Shown: piece after piece, positions 53,188-62,717 of the stretch
Position numbering within the stretch: position 1 is the first letter of the stretch
How the letters are laid out: the number at the start of each line of letters is the position of its first letter
Source: Mycosphaerella arachidis
Lineage: Eukaryota; Ascomycota; Dothideomycetes; Mycosphaerellales; Mycosphaerellaceae
DNA: 64,000 bases
Reading direction: 5' to 3'
NCBI GenBank assembly: GCA_001297265.1
Contig: LIHB01000009.1
Span: 310,001-374,000, forward strand
Notes under the pieces: model-generated
The model's input: only the letters and a program-made list of their open reading frames with translations
What the model was told of the DNA's origin: nothing
Database searches by the model: none
Translations under genes and position numbers: made by a program

Positions 53188-53910
53188 ATGGTCTCCACGC
53201 GACACCAATCCTACACATCGGCGGCCGCACTGCCCATCAACCAACGGATGCGCATCGAAACCAAACCCTGCGTCTGCTGCACAGAAGACCTCCCCACTAC
53301 CTCCTTCCCGAAGCGCACACCCACCAAACTCTGCCAACACAAAATCACAATTTGCAACCTCTGCCTCGACACCTGGATCACTACCAGCATCGCCACCCAA
53401 TTCCGCCCCTCCCTCCGCTGCCCCTACAGCACCTGTACCGAAGAGATCTGCCCCCGGACCGACCTCAAATCGGGCGGCACCCGCCAAATTCGAGTCTGGA
53501 AAGTCTCCAATCGCATCTCCCACGACAAGAACCCGGACTGGCGATGGTGTCTCAATCCCAGCTGTGACTCTGGACAACGACATGTTCCGCCGGAGCCGGT
53601 TGCGCCGGATTGGCCGCCGCCGTTGAATCTTTTCGCGTGTGGGAAGTGTCGGGTTGTGAGCTGCGCCACTTGTGAGGTACTTTGGCATGAGGGAATGACG
53701 TGTGAGGAGTATGCGAAGGGGAATCTGAGACGATTTGTTGAAGTCGCGGTTAATGGGAAGGTTATCGAGAGGTTGAAGGAGGATGGGAAGGTGAAATAGT
53801 GTCCGAATTGTGGATGTTCGATTGAAGTGGAGGGATCTGGAGGGCGGATGAAGTGTTCGCGGTGTCTGTATTGCTTTTAGTGGCGGCATGATTGGAAGAG
53901 TGCGATGGAG
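53188..53910 (+). pseudogene. RBR-type (RING-between-RING) E3 gene split by two TAG codons
   Basis: From a good ACCATGG start at 53188, 203 residues are open to TAG at 53797-53799. RING1 is visible (CVCCTEDLPTTSFPKR, then CQHKITICNLCLDTWI, CPYSTC). So is the in-between IBR (DWRWCLNPSCDSGQRH, then FACGKCRVVSCATCEVLWH). In the same frame after the TAG come the Rcat/RING2 cysteines: CPNCGCSIEVEGSGG, KCSRCLYCF, a second TAG (53878-53880), then WRHDWKSAME. In RBR ligases the Rcat domain carries the ubiquitin-accepting Cys, so the truncated product should lack ligase activity. Both TAGs are one C-to-T step from CAG, and TGG-to-TAG is also possible. The frame stays open past the second TAG into the next gene's leader. 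Confidence 0.72.
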
Positions 53911-54099
53911 TGTCTGGTTGAATTGATGTTGATGATGGAAGCCCTGCGAATCTGGCGGGTTTGTGGCAGATTCCGTAACAACCTCGAGAACAGCAAACAA
54001 CGATGTGAACAGTACAAAAGAAGCCCTTGGTCCGCTGCTTCCTGCGATGGAAAACAACAAGACATCCCTCATTCCTACAAGCCAGGTATCTCTCCAGGA

Positions 54100-54675
54100 A
54101 TGTCCACCAGCAAGGACCAAGACAGTCAGGTCTCCACGGCAGACGTACCTGAAACCCATACCTCACACAAACTGGCAGGCAAACTGGTGGTCGGAGACTA
54201 CATCATGCTGGAAGATCGTCCCTGCCGAATCATCGCGCTCCAAACCAACAGCGATCTAGTACAACTCACAACCCTCGACATCTTCACTGGCGAAGAATGC
54301 GGCGCCATCTTAGGTCCATCAGAGCAATGCGAGACCCCGATCGTTAGCCAGCAAGATTACAAGCTTGTAAGCCTGCTATCCAGCTACCTCACAAATCATG
54401 ATCAACATTACTGATCGGAGACAGAGCAATATCGACCGAAGTATTCTTGAGCTTTTGAAAGCCGATGGATCAACGCACAGTGTGCGATTGCGTCCTGGCA
54501 ATCTGTATTTCGAGATTCGGGAAGCTTTTCAGGAGGGCAAAGAGCTGGGTGAGTGAGTCTTGTGCTAAAAGAATCGAAAAGTGCTGACTGGTCAGTTGTG
54601 ACTGTCGTATCTGCCGTGAGCGAGGAGCATGTGGTTGAGTGCAGGACGGCTGTGGAGAAGGAGAGAGTTTCGTAG
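54100..54675 (+). CDS. eIF5A-like paralogue lacking the hypusine loop
   Basis: Exons 54100-54366, 54425-54548 and 54596-54675 give 156 residues, the eIF5A size. Intron 1 (58 bases, GTAAGC) and intron 2 (47 bases, GTGAGT, GCTGAC branch site) are both in phase. The N-terminal SH3-like domain reads LVVGDYIMLEDRPCRIIALQ, then TTLDIFTGEECGAILGPSEQ and QQDYKL. The C-terminal OB domain reads NLYFEIREAFQEGKEL, then VVTVVSAVSEEHVVEC. In true eIF5A a lysine in the loop between these first strands becomes hypusine. Here that loop is replaced by the short NSDLVQL without the STSKTGKHGHAK-like sequence. HEX1, the Woronin-body protein, is also an eIF5A relative without hypusine, but it is longer and ends in a peroxisomal signal; this one ends RVS. 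The function is therefore unknown. Confidence 0.8.
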
Positions 54676-54921
54676 GACGGATAGGTCGTCGATGACGGCT
54701 CACCATAGTAGATGCTTCGAGGTCGCGCTGGTTTCGCCAGTTTACAGCGTCCGTGACCCGTTGCTTGCTCATGCAGCGGCAGTACCTATCTCTTGCACAG
54801 AAGCCTTGCTTTCGTCCGATTCCCGTTTCTCCGCTTCCAAGGGCACTTGCGAGCAGCGTCAGAGAAGGAGGTAGCTGCACCATGCTAAATTCGTTGCATC
54901 TCTATGCGCACTTCTACCCCT

Positions 54922-56151
54922 TCATCCAAGCCTTAGTGCGGTAGCGGCTATCTCACGATCAACAGCTTTGTCGTTGGGTAGATAAATCTTCGCAACCCTC
55001 AACAATCTCCTCGCCTCACTCTTCTCATCCAGCATCTTCCACGCTACAGCAGTGCGATAGTATATCTTCCCCATTTCCGCAGCGGCGGGGAAAGACGTAA
55101 TCGCTTCGGCTTCCGGCGAGAGAGTCATCGGCTCGTCTATCCCCATTGCCTCCCTCAGCATACCGATACTCCTCATGCCCCAATGCCGACACAGCTCCCA
55201 TTCCTCTTGCTTCAGGTAAACCTGACAGGTGTTCGCAACAAGCTGTACACGCAGCAGAAGACGTTCTGATTGCCCGTTCTTGCCACGATATGGTTCCTCC
55301 CGCAGCTCACGGCCGAAGAAGTGGTCGGCATGGATGAATCGTTGTCGGCCCCTGACGACGACATGCATGGCAGTCCACGACTGCTTATACTTCTCCAATG
55401 CTGCTTCATACCGTCCCTCTTTCAGTTTTGCATTCCCTTCGAGCTTCAACCTTGTCGCTTCCCTCAAACAGTGCTCAGGGCTATCGTGTGGCGTCGCCTG
55501 TAGCTCCCTCAGCTCGTTCTCAATCTTTGAATACGGCTTCACCTCTTGCTCGACATTCTCGAAGATAGTCCCATACAATCCCTTCACTTTCCCAAATGGC
55601 AAGAGTAACCTCTGCTGCAACGCCCGCGGTATCCTCTTCTCTTCCCACTCGGCAGCATATGGATCTCGCAACTGCAGCTTCAACCGCAGATGCTCGTTCA
55701 ACCCGGGATGTGTCAAGTCGGCATAATACCACATCTGCGTGAACTTATCCAGATCCTCCAGCAGGATGATGAAGCATTGCGTCTCCCAATCGATCGAGCC
55801 ATGTCCCGGCGCATCTATGGCAACGTTCAAGGTATGATCTCGGAAGCCGACTGCTCTTTCCTTGGAAACGATGATGGGGACATGGCCCTCGATAGCGACA
55901 TGGTTTTGCGCTTCCGGCCAGGGCGTGTCAACTCTAACGAAGATGTTGAGTTCGCGGAAGATCTTGCGGGACTCGTAGTAGATCTGTTTGTTGATGTAGA
56001 AGAGCACGAGGGACGGGTTGTAGTTGTAGGATGTGTATTCGTCTTCGTGGTGGAGGCGGTTGGCGTCTGGGTTGAGCATCAGGCGCCAGACTTCTTCTCT
56101 GATCTCTGGAGGAAGGGTGAGGAGATGGGGTGTGTTTCGTTGTTCGGCCAT
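54922..56151 (-). CDS. F-box-like / TPR-like protein, 409 residues
   Basis: One exon. The N-terminal LLTLPPEIREEVWRLMLNPD is the fungal F-box/2EXR-like signature, with a second element FYINKQIYYESRKIF. From about residue 230 a TPR-like helical region begins (ATRLKLEGNAKLKEGRYEAA, LEKYKQSWTAM), continuing with VANTCQVYLKQEEWELCRHW and EMGKIYYRTAVAWKMLDEKS, and ending in a final helix pair. TPRs suggest a protein-binding adaptor. The start follows directly on a leader with no alternative ATG. It is one of three proteins of this general type here (33.5, 45.4 and 54.9 kb), but their C-terminal parts are unrelated. Confidence 0.8.
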   Translation of the reverse strand: MAEQRNTPHLLTLPPEIREEVWRLMLNPDANRLHHEDEYTSYNYNPSLVLFYINKQIYYESRKIFRELNIFVRVDTPWPEAQNHVAIEGHVPIIVSKERAVGFRDHTLNVAIDAPGHGSIDWETQCFIILLEDLDKFTQMWYYADLTHPGLNEHLRLKLQLRDPYAAEWEEKRIPRALQQRLLLPFGKVKGLYGTIFENVEQEVKPYSKIENELRELQATPHDSPEHCLREATRLKLEGNAKLKEGRYEAALEKYKQSWTAMHVVVRGRQRFIHADHFFGRELREEPYRGKNGQSERLLLRVQLVANTCQVYLKQEEWELCRHWGMRSIGMLREAMGIDEPMTLSPEAEAITSFPAAAEMGKIYYRTAVAWKMLDEKSEARRLLRVAKIYLPNDKAVDREIAATALRLG

Positions 56152-56476
56152 GATCGTGGTCTTGGTGCTAATAATGTTTCCACTACACTCTTATGTACCT
56201 CCTCCTACAACACATCAAATGCCAGTGCCAGCGCCTCGGTACTTGTCGCGGGTGAAAGTGTGGCGCAATCAGCAGGATCGGCGAGACGGGAGATCCGTTT
56301 TGCCGGCCAGGACATTTCTCGCAGACGCAAGCACCAAGTCTATCATGTTACAGCATCTCGCCCAATACTGAACGTGGTGAGCGTTCTCCTGCGCTCGCGA
56401 ACACGATCGCTGGCACCTCAACCCAAGCGTGCGGAAGAAAGCCAGTCGCGAAAGAAACTTTCAGCTCTGATCGATG
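56152..56476. other. Intergenic, promoter of the F-box-like gene
   Basis: About 325 bases. Only shadow frames; nothing recognised. Confidence 0.45.
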
Positions 56477-56980
56477 TCATTCGCAGTAGACCATGCTACC
56501 ACAATCTTCATTCCATCCCGCTACGTCAACATCGCTGAACCAACAACAAGCCCAAACCCACCCGACACTCGGCTGCAGCGCCGAAGCAGCACTCTCACTA
56601 ATACACGGATACCCCGAGACCTTATACGTCCCAGACTCCACCGTGTGTCCCGCAGTGGACTTGGCATCGTGCAGCATCGCCTCGAAAACAAAATCAATCC
56701 CTCGACTGAGCTTGAACGGCGTGCTCTGCAACGCGTTCGAGACGTTTGCAGGTCGCCATGTGAAGTCTCCTTGGTCGACGGAGATATTTTGTGCGATTGT
56801 GTATGAGGACCAATCGCTTCGTTTGGTAAATGCAAGATCCAGGTGTGAGTATTGTAGTTGCGGGTTGCAGTTGGTTCGAGGTTGATGAGGATGCTTGAGG
56901 AGTTGAGGTCCAGTGGACCTAGTGCGCAGAGAAGCATCAAGCACACCATGCGCTGAGCAGCCATCGACAATGCTTGTCAA
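56477..56980 (-). pseudogene. Possible small secreted protein with signal peptide out of frame
   Basis: Two minus-strand frames share the locus. One, from about 56961, starts like a secreted protein (MAAQRMVCLMLLCALGPLDL) and runs into SSSILINLEPTA. The other carries a mature-looking sequence: NPQLQYSHLDLAFTKRSDWS, IAQNISVDQGDFTWRPANVS, GIDFVFEAMLHDAKST and a Cys-containing end (CCWFSDVDVAGWNEDCG). No intron with usual borders links them at the crossover near 56880. Either a one-base indel broke a secreted-protein gene, or the true first exon lies upstream and the signal-like frame is chance. The family is not recognised. Confidence 0.4.
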
Positions 56981-57457
56981 TCGTCAAGGCACACTCTCTT
57001 ATGCCTCCCTCACCATCCCATGGCAATCCAGCGCCCATATGAGACATTGCTATCCCAGTACAGGTAGCAAAGATGCACGACGAGCGACATGCAATGCCGA
57101 GGGCCGCTTGCGCCATGGCTTCGCTTTGGAAAATCGTCGCATGACGCTCCACTTTCATACCGAAGGATTCAATGTTCCTGCGGATGAACGCATTGGTACC
57201 AATTGTTGCAAGCTGTACAACGAGGCAGCTTCGAAATGAGGCGTAGCTGCAAATCTCCGGCTCCAAGACGCCATGGAAGTGAACATCTGTGCAAGAACGT
57301 CGCCTTGCCGAAGGACTATCGGCGAGAATGGTGTCCTGTAATTGCACATTAGCAGGAGGTATACAGAAGTGATGGCCTGAGGAAGTAGGGAAGGGTATCT
57401 CTGGACATTTCAATTAGTAAGACGATTCCATCGGCAGATCGTCTTTCAATATAAACT
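56981..57457. other. Intergenic, nothing recognised
   Basis: About 480 bases. Overlapping frames on both strands (56913-57239 plus, 56937-57413 minus) without domain or splice support. Confidence 0.45.
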
Positions 57458-58084
57458 TTGACAATGCACTGGTCATCAGCTGAAAGATACCACATCGCCA
57501 CCACGCCTGGCCGCGATGATGACTTTGCGATATACAGAAAAGGCCGGACGACGTATATCTGCAAGCGAAAGAAACATCTGGTCGGCAGAACTGACCTGCG
57601 ACTGAAAACTCCAGTCGTAGATGGAAATTCCAGTGTACCGTCTGCGGAGCTCAAACCAAGCTATTCGGAGTGCCGTGTGTTGCTGGAGAATTCCACTACA
57701 GACAGCATCGAGAAAGGACTGGCAGATTGTTGAAGTCAAAGACACTCAGTATACGCAGTTTGGCCTCAGCCCCGCGGATCGAGAGTACCTGTGGTTCAAG
57801 TGAGTAAAGTGCCCTTCCACCACCCGAAATCGTGTTGACCGCTTCCTAGACTGCCTAACAACGAAGCCAAAGACGACATTCCCGATGTAATGCGGCTGAA
57901 GGATCTGCAACTGGTCGAGGCCGAGGATCCAGACACGACACTGGCATTAGACTGCAAGAAAAGATCAATGGCGGACAAGGCATTGCTTGAAAGTTGTGAG
58001 GCTTTGACGGAGATTGGAGCTGCTTGGTCCCATCTCTATCCTCAAACTGACGGAATTTCAGGTGCTCAGGGCACGAGCGTCTAA
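57458..58084 (+). pseudogene. Unrecognised gene relic with one frameshift
   Basis: Plus-strand frame one (from 57458) gives WSSAERYHIATTPGRDDDFA, KRKKHLVGRTDLRLKTPVVD and CRVLLENSTTDSIEKG. Close to 57700 the protein-like reading moves to another frame: KDWQIVEVKDTQYTQFGLSP then REYLWFK. A good 52-base intron follows (GTGAGT donor at 57801, TCCTAG acceptor), then LPNNEAKDDIPDVMRLKDLQ to CEALTEIGAAWSH, with a stop at 58082. The intron suggests a once-functional gene. The frame change near 57700 has no clear splice sites, so an indel is likely. The family is unknown. Confidence 0.4.
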
Positions 58085-58254
58085 GATGCCTCTGGCGCAA
58101 GGGCTGCCCATTATCCTCCATGGCTATAATGTCGAGGGCGTAGTCGGCGGCAGCGCTCGGTAGTGCGTTAGCATCTTTTGGCGCATGATATCCCTGGATG
58201 TTATAATTTCCTTTCTCAACGACACGGCCGTCACTACACTTCCACTTATCCTCG

Positions 58255-58922
58255 TCAGTCCGTCCTCGAATCATCGGTCTTAATCTCGAACAAATCTCTA
58301 GCCATCCTCTGCACCTCGTCATCATCCACTTTGGACAGCGCCGATTTGATGTCTTCGAGAGTCTTCACACTAAGTCCTTCTCTTGCTTTCGAGAATATAT
58401 CCACGCCGGCAGGGGTGAAAATTGTCTTCGCAAAGGTTATTACAACCCATTTGTTCCGGTTGTGCTCCTCTTCGCCCCAACCTAGAATCTCCCAATGCGA
58501 TCCAGCTATCTTGAGCCATCCTTTGCCTTTCCAGTCCCATTCGCCTCGACTGTTCCCTGCGCTAGCTGCTTTGTCGATGCCCTTCACTGTCGAAACCTTG
58601 GCACTCGTCTCGCTCTGATAGGAGACGAGATCATCAAGGCGATCCGTGTTGTCCTTGGGGATGTTGGGGCTCGACGGAGGAAGAAGTGTATACTGTATCC
58701 GGACGTTCTTCTTGCTGCGCCACATGGGCAGCGACGAGTGAGTCACATGCTGCAGCGAGAGTGTCTTAGTCACAGATGCTGTGCGAGAGATGCAACGTGA
58801 ATAGAGACGACCTTCTTTCATCAGCCCTTTGCACTCACCCAAGTCTCTTCCAGCCACGGGAGTCCCGGTAGGGCAAAGTGAGGCTGTTCAGGCACTGCTT
58901 TGGAGAATGTCGGCGGACGCAT
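58255..58922 (-). CDS. Conserved fungal protein of unknown function, 192 residues
   Basis: Exon 1 at 58922-58839 and exon 2 at 58749-58255. The 89-base intron (GTGAGT donor, GCTGCAG acceptor) joins PHFALPGLPWLEETW to HVTHSSLPMWRSKKNV in phase. The family hallmark is the sequence around STLPMWR, followed by VRIQYTLLPPSS and GIDKAASAGNSRGEWDWKGK. Then comes GWLKIAGSHWEILGWGEE, with NKWVVITFAKTIFTPAGVDI and a C-terminal helical stretch (REGLSVKTLEDIKSALSKVD). I recall this WKGKGWLKIxxSHWExLG block from uncharacterised ascomycete proteins. It resembles a small beta-barrel, possibly calycin-like, but that is an inference. Without the intron the N-terminus would be lost. Confidence 0.8.
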
Positions 58923-59250
58923 GGCAATCGGCGACATGGTTGCACAGGAGGAAATTCAGGATATGTGTTGAACATGTTAACGTATACATCACATTGTCTA
59001 CATACTGAAACGTACATTCCGCAACATGGTTTTCGTGAACGCCACAGGTGTGCAGCCGCTCTAGGTCTAGCTCATTAGCTCCATGTGAGAGGCAAGCCTC
59101 GGTCACGGCTTCGCCACTTCACGAGTGGTGACTACCTTTCTCACAATAGCAAGAACCGGACCTGAGTCACACCCGGCCACCCGTACATAAACTGGACTCT
59201 GGCCCTAGGAATCTTGGACCTCTTGGATAACCGTCAGATTCTTGTGCTTC
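58923..59250. other. Intergenic between divergent genes
   Basis: About 330 bases serving as a two-way promoter for the divergent genes on either side. Nothing specific is recognised. Confidence 0.45.
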
Positions 59251-60957
59251 ATGCCCAAGAAACGTGCCTTCAACTACAAACAATTACAAGGATCGTCCTC
59301 GAGCAGCCACCAGACCGCCAGCCAAGATGGCAATCAGAAGACAGCTACTGTCAATGAGCGCCTAGCAGAGTCGAGGAGGGTGGTGGGAAAGAATGCAGAG
59401 CGAAAGAAGCGTGAGCTCGCTAAAGCCGTCAGCCAAAGGTCAGCATTACCACCTGAGCTTGGTGCCATTATGGGAATCTCGGAAACAGCACCACCCATCC
59501 CCAAGCATAGGCCGCGAACCAGGCTGCCAAACCGCACACCCGGACCTGCGCCACCTGCAAGCTGGACGAAACATACGGCATGGACGCCAACATTGCCATT
59601 CAGGACCGGCCACCGTTCCAATACGTGTGCTAACAATGACCGTAGTAGACCAGATGAGTTGATGCGCTTCGCCAAGTTGACCGGGCATGGAGCGTTCGAG
59701 GATGGTCAGCGGAAACAGAGTCTAATGCATCTAGCCCTGAAGACAGCTGCCGAGTCATGGGACATGTTTGATGAGGCAGACCTGCCTGCCTTGACGGAGT
59801 TCCCGTTGCGGCTACGAATGAAGTTGTTGAGCTACCTCGGTTACTATGGGCCAGATATTGATATATCTGTGTTCGAAGCCCTCACAATAGGCAGCGAGCC
59901 AGTGACATGTCTGGACATGGCTGGCTTGTTTGGACCATCTCTTACACTTCATCGGTTGGTCAAGCACATGAAGACAGACTCGGTTGCAGTCGAGAAAGAA
60001 GTCGACCCTACTTTGGTAGAGTCCTGGGAACAAAGTGAGACATTGGAAGCTGGACTTTCCCCAAATGTGGCTGTGTCACGTTTCTCACAACTGACGCATC
60101 TCTCGTTGTCACATCCTCTTCCTGGCACATTCTGGCGCGACCTCCTGGCCTTGTCGAAACAAACACCAAATTTGACTCACCTCTCCCTTGCCTACTGGCC
60201 TCGACCTACTCTCACTCCTAATCTACGTACTACCACGGTCTCCAGCCAGCACAGCCCTCCCGTGCACGCGGGTGGCAGTCACTACTATTCTGGCCTGGAT
60301 GAGGACTGGAGCGAACCAGCTAATATTCTCCGCCAGCTAAGCAGCAACTTGTTACGTCTGCAATGGCTCGACCTGGAAGGATGTAGTAAGTTAATCCAAC
60401 GACCAGATGGGACTGTCTGTCTGACACCTGCGCGCGACATCCCCAGCTGAGCAGCAGCTGCTACTGTAATGGCACGTGGTGTTCGAGTATCGCTAACATC
60501 CTTCTTCTTAGTTGAGTGGATACCAGCTTTGGCCTTCCATAGATCAGAGGAAGACACTTCGCGCTCTCGCCGTACATATTATGGCGATAGCCCGTGGTCA
60601 GAGTCTTCGGCCGTCACGAGAATATTCGTTCACAACTGGAAAGGTCTGAAAGTCCTACGCTGCGGTCAGGGCTGGCTTCCGAAATCAGCAGGTCTGCGAG
60701 CTCTCTCCCGACAAACCATGTGCCATGCTCATCGAGAGCTCGTCGATAGTTACCTGGAACATCTGGATCCCCTCGGTCTGTGGTGGATTGACAACCAAGC
60801 TGCAGAGATCTACGACGTAGAGAAACGGAGAGCGGAGATCTGGGTAGAGAGGGAGTCGCGTGCTCACGTCGCTGCCAGAACAATCAACTCTGCGCGTCGC
60901 GACAAGGCGTGTAACTTCCTCTGCTTCGATTTTGGCTGGGCGGAGAAGCATGACTGA
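59251..60957 (+). CDS. Conserved fungal protein with LRR-like segment, 526 residues
   Basis: Exons 59251-60385 and 60512-60957. The 126-base intron (GTAAGT donor, CGCTAAC branch site, TTCTTAG acceptor) joins LQWLDLEGC to IEWIPALAF in phase. The basic N-terminus MPKKRAFNYKQLQ precedes a disordered region with a helical stretch (RRVVGKNAERKKRELAKAVS) and Pro-rich sequence. A folded part starts near residue 150 (LMHLALKTAAESWDMFDEAD) and includes FPLRLRMKLLSYLGYYGPDI and the irregular leucine-rich repeats FSQLTHLSLSHPLPG and TPNLTHLSLAYWPRP. The second exon gives VTRIFVHNWKGLKVLRCGQG, an aromatic region (LGLWWIDNQAAEIYDVEKRR) and a basic end. The LRRs suggest a binding platform. The family function is unknown to me. 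Confidence 0.8.
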
Positions 60958-62717
60958 GCGACGCCAGCAACGCCCTGACGTGTGGGCGTGTGTTGACGCT
61001 TCCCCTCGACAAGTAGTCTCTGCGCTGCAGTGTGGCTATCTAACGACCACTGGGAATCCCTGTCCACGTACAGGCGACCACAAGCGTTGTCGAGAGACTT
61101 GGGAGATGCCCGTTGCTCAAGCGTTGGTGCGTGTGCTGTGATGGTCGGATGTTGCCGAAGCAGTGGAAATCGGCGGAACTCCGGAATACTCGACAGCATG
61201 CGGCATCTTATAAACACTTCACCTCTTCGCGTTGGGATCTCTAAGCTCTTCGACCTCTTTGTCATTATCTCAGATCGGCCGCTCAATCGACCCGAGCTCA
61301 TTCAGGGCTTGGCCATTTGAGCCCAGGACTGAGTCGAAGCTCAGGTCAGGCTAAGTAGGTGTCGAGTTTTTGCCAAAAATCTCACGTTCAGCGGTCAACC
61401 GATGGTCGTTTCGTATATCCTGCAGATCAATGACGACTACATTAAAGCGAATCCTTCGACCTCAATGCTTCGCAGTGCGAATCGCCACCACCAAGCCTTC
61501 ATGTTTCCAAGCGGCCGTGGCTGTCCGACCGGCTTTATTTGGCCGACCCAAGCATTGCAACAACGAAGCTCTCATCTCCGCCGATTACGATCAGACTTCA
61601 GTGTGTTTCAAACCACGATAATGGCAGGGTGCCGTGAGCTATTCGTCCGGAGCCCCATGAAAGTACTTCACGGGCGCATGCACCGCGGCATAGTGGCCTC
61701 ATGCATTATCCTCACTCTTGGATCGATACCTGTCATCGTTCGAAACACAGCTTTGAAGCCGACACGAAAACAGTTCCGATCATATTGAAGTCCTTTTTCA
61801 GCATTGCGTGGCAGAGATTTGCTGGCGCGCCACGATCCCTCCACGAGACACGCTATTGTCAGGATACTTGGAAGGCGTGTGCGGCTCAAAACATATGGCG
61901 CTGGAGCTGAGTACGCGCTGCAAATGTCGCCATAGCAGCGCCGCATTCTAGAGGCAGTCACACGTCTTTGAACAGCAAGCTGGTTTGTGGAAGGATTCTT
62001 GTCTTACAACAAAACAAGAAATGACTCTTGAGGTGAGCGCTAACTGTGGATCGAGCAGAGGACGCGTCAACTCATGATCGCGCCAGGACAATGGCTGTTC
62101 TTGCCGCTGGCCAAGACAACTTTCTTCCGCGGCCAAGGCGATGCGGTGGGGTCATTTTTTGCGAAGATCGGGCAGGATCTGGGGAGCTGGTCAATGCCTC
62201 CTGGAGAGCCCCCGCACAGACGTAGCCAAAGCTACATGCTGGGCATTCTCATGAAGGATGATCAATAAACACCCTGAGTGCGAGCTCGACGACCTGGTCG
62301 TTTCTAATATATTGGCATTTCAGATTTCGACAGTGACTCAGTACCAAGTACCAGATCTTCTCGACTACAGAGATCAACAGGCAAAGGCAATGTACCACCG
62401 GCCCTGTCACGAACCATACACTGGTATGATAGTGGTAGCCACGCCGCGGCGGATGCCCGTCAGTCACCGCTAGCGTATCGTGGGATCCAGTGCCCAGGGC
62501 ATGTGAAGCGAATCGCGGCGCGCACATGCGGTTCAAGCTTCATGAACTGTGTCACCAATCATGGCTCCGCAACACCACGGCCCACGTCAGGCAGTTCTAG
62601 GTAGACTTCATAAGCATAAGGACTCGCGGTAGGTACGGCCTTCTTGTTAATAACAACCTCTGCCATTTGTGTACATCTATCTTCAGCCTTCATTAGTCCT
62701 GCCCAGGCGAAGCAATC
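60958..62717. other. Intergenic, no supported gene
   Basis: About 1.8 kb. Frames at 61402-61788 plus and 62249-62536 minus are the longest but show no recognisable family. The final 60 bases before the fasciclin gene include AATAACAACC and a CT-rich patch, consistent with a leader. Confidence 0.45.

Noticed and set aside
13770..53910. Genetic-code change with TAA/TAG read as glutamine
   Set aside because: The pattern in three genes fits it, but Sec61 beta, xylose reductase, the helicase and the DUF1992 gene end correctly at TAA or TAG, and long housekeeping frames contain none inside.
53113..54159. 348-codon minus-strand frame
   Set aside because: It is the shadow of the RBR gene and the eIF5A-like leader. 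Its composition is Leu/Gly/Val/Arg-rich with no domain, while the plus strand has clear RING and IBR cysteines.
33520..56151. Cluster of F-box-like genes as one functional unit
   Set aside because: The three proteins at 33.5, 45.4 and 54.9 kb share only the short N-terminal signature, are far apart and have unrelated C-terminal parts.
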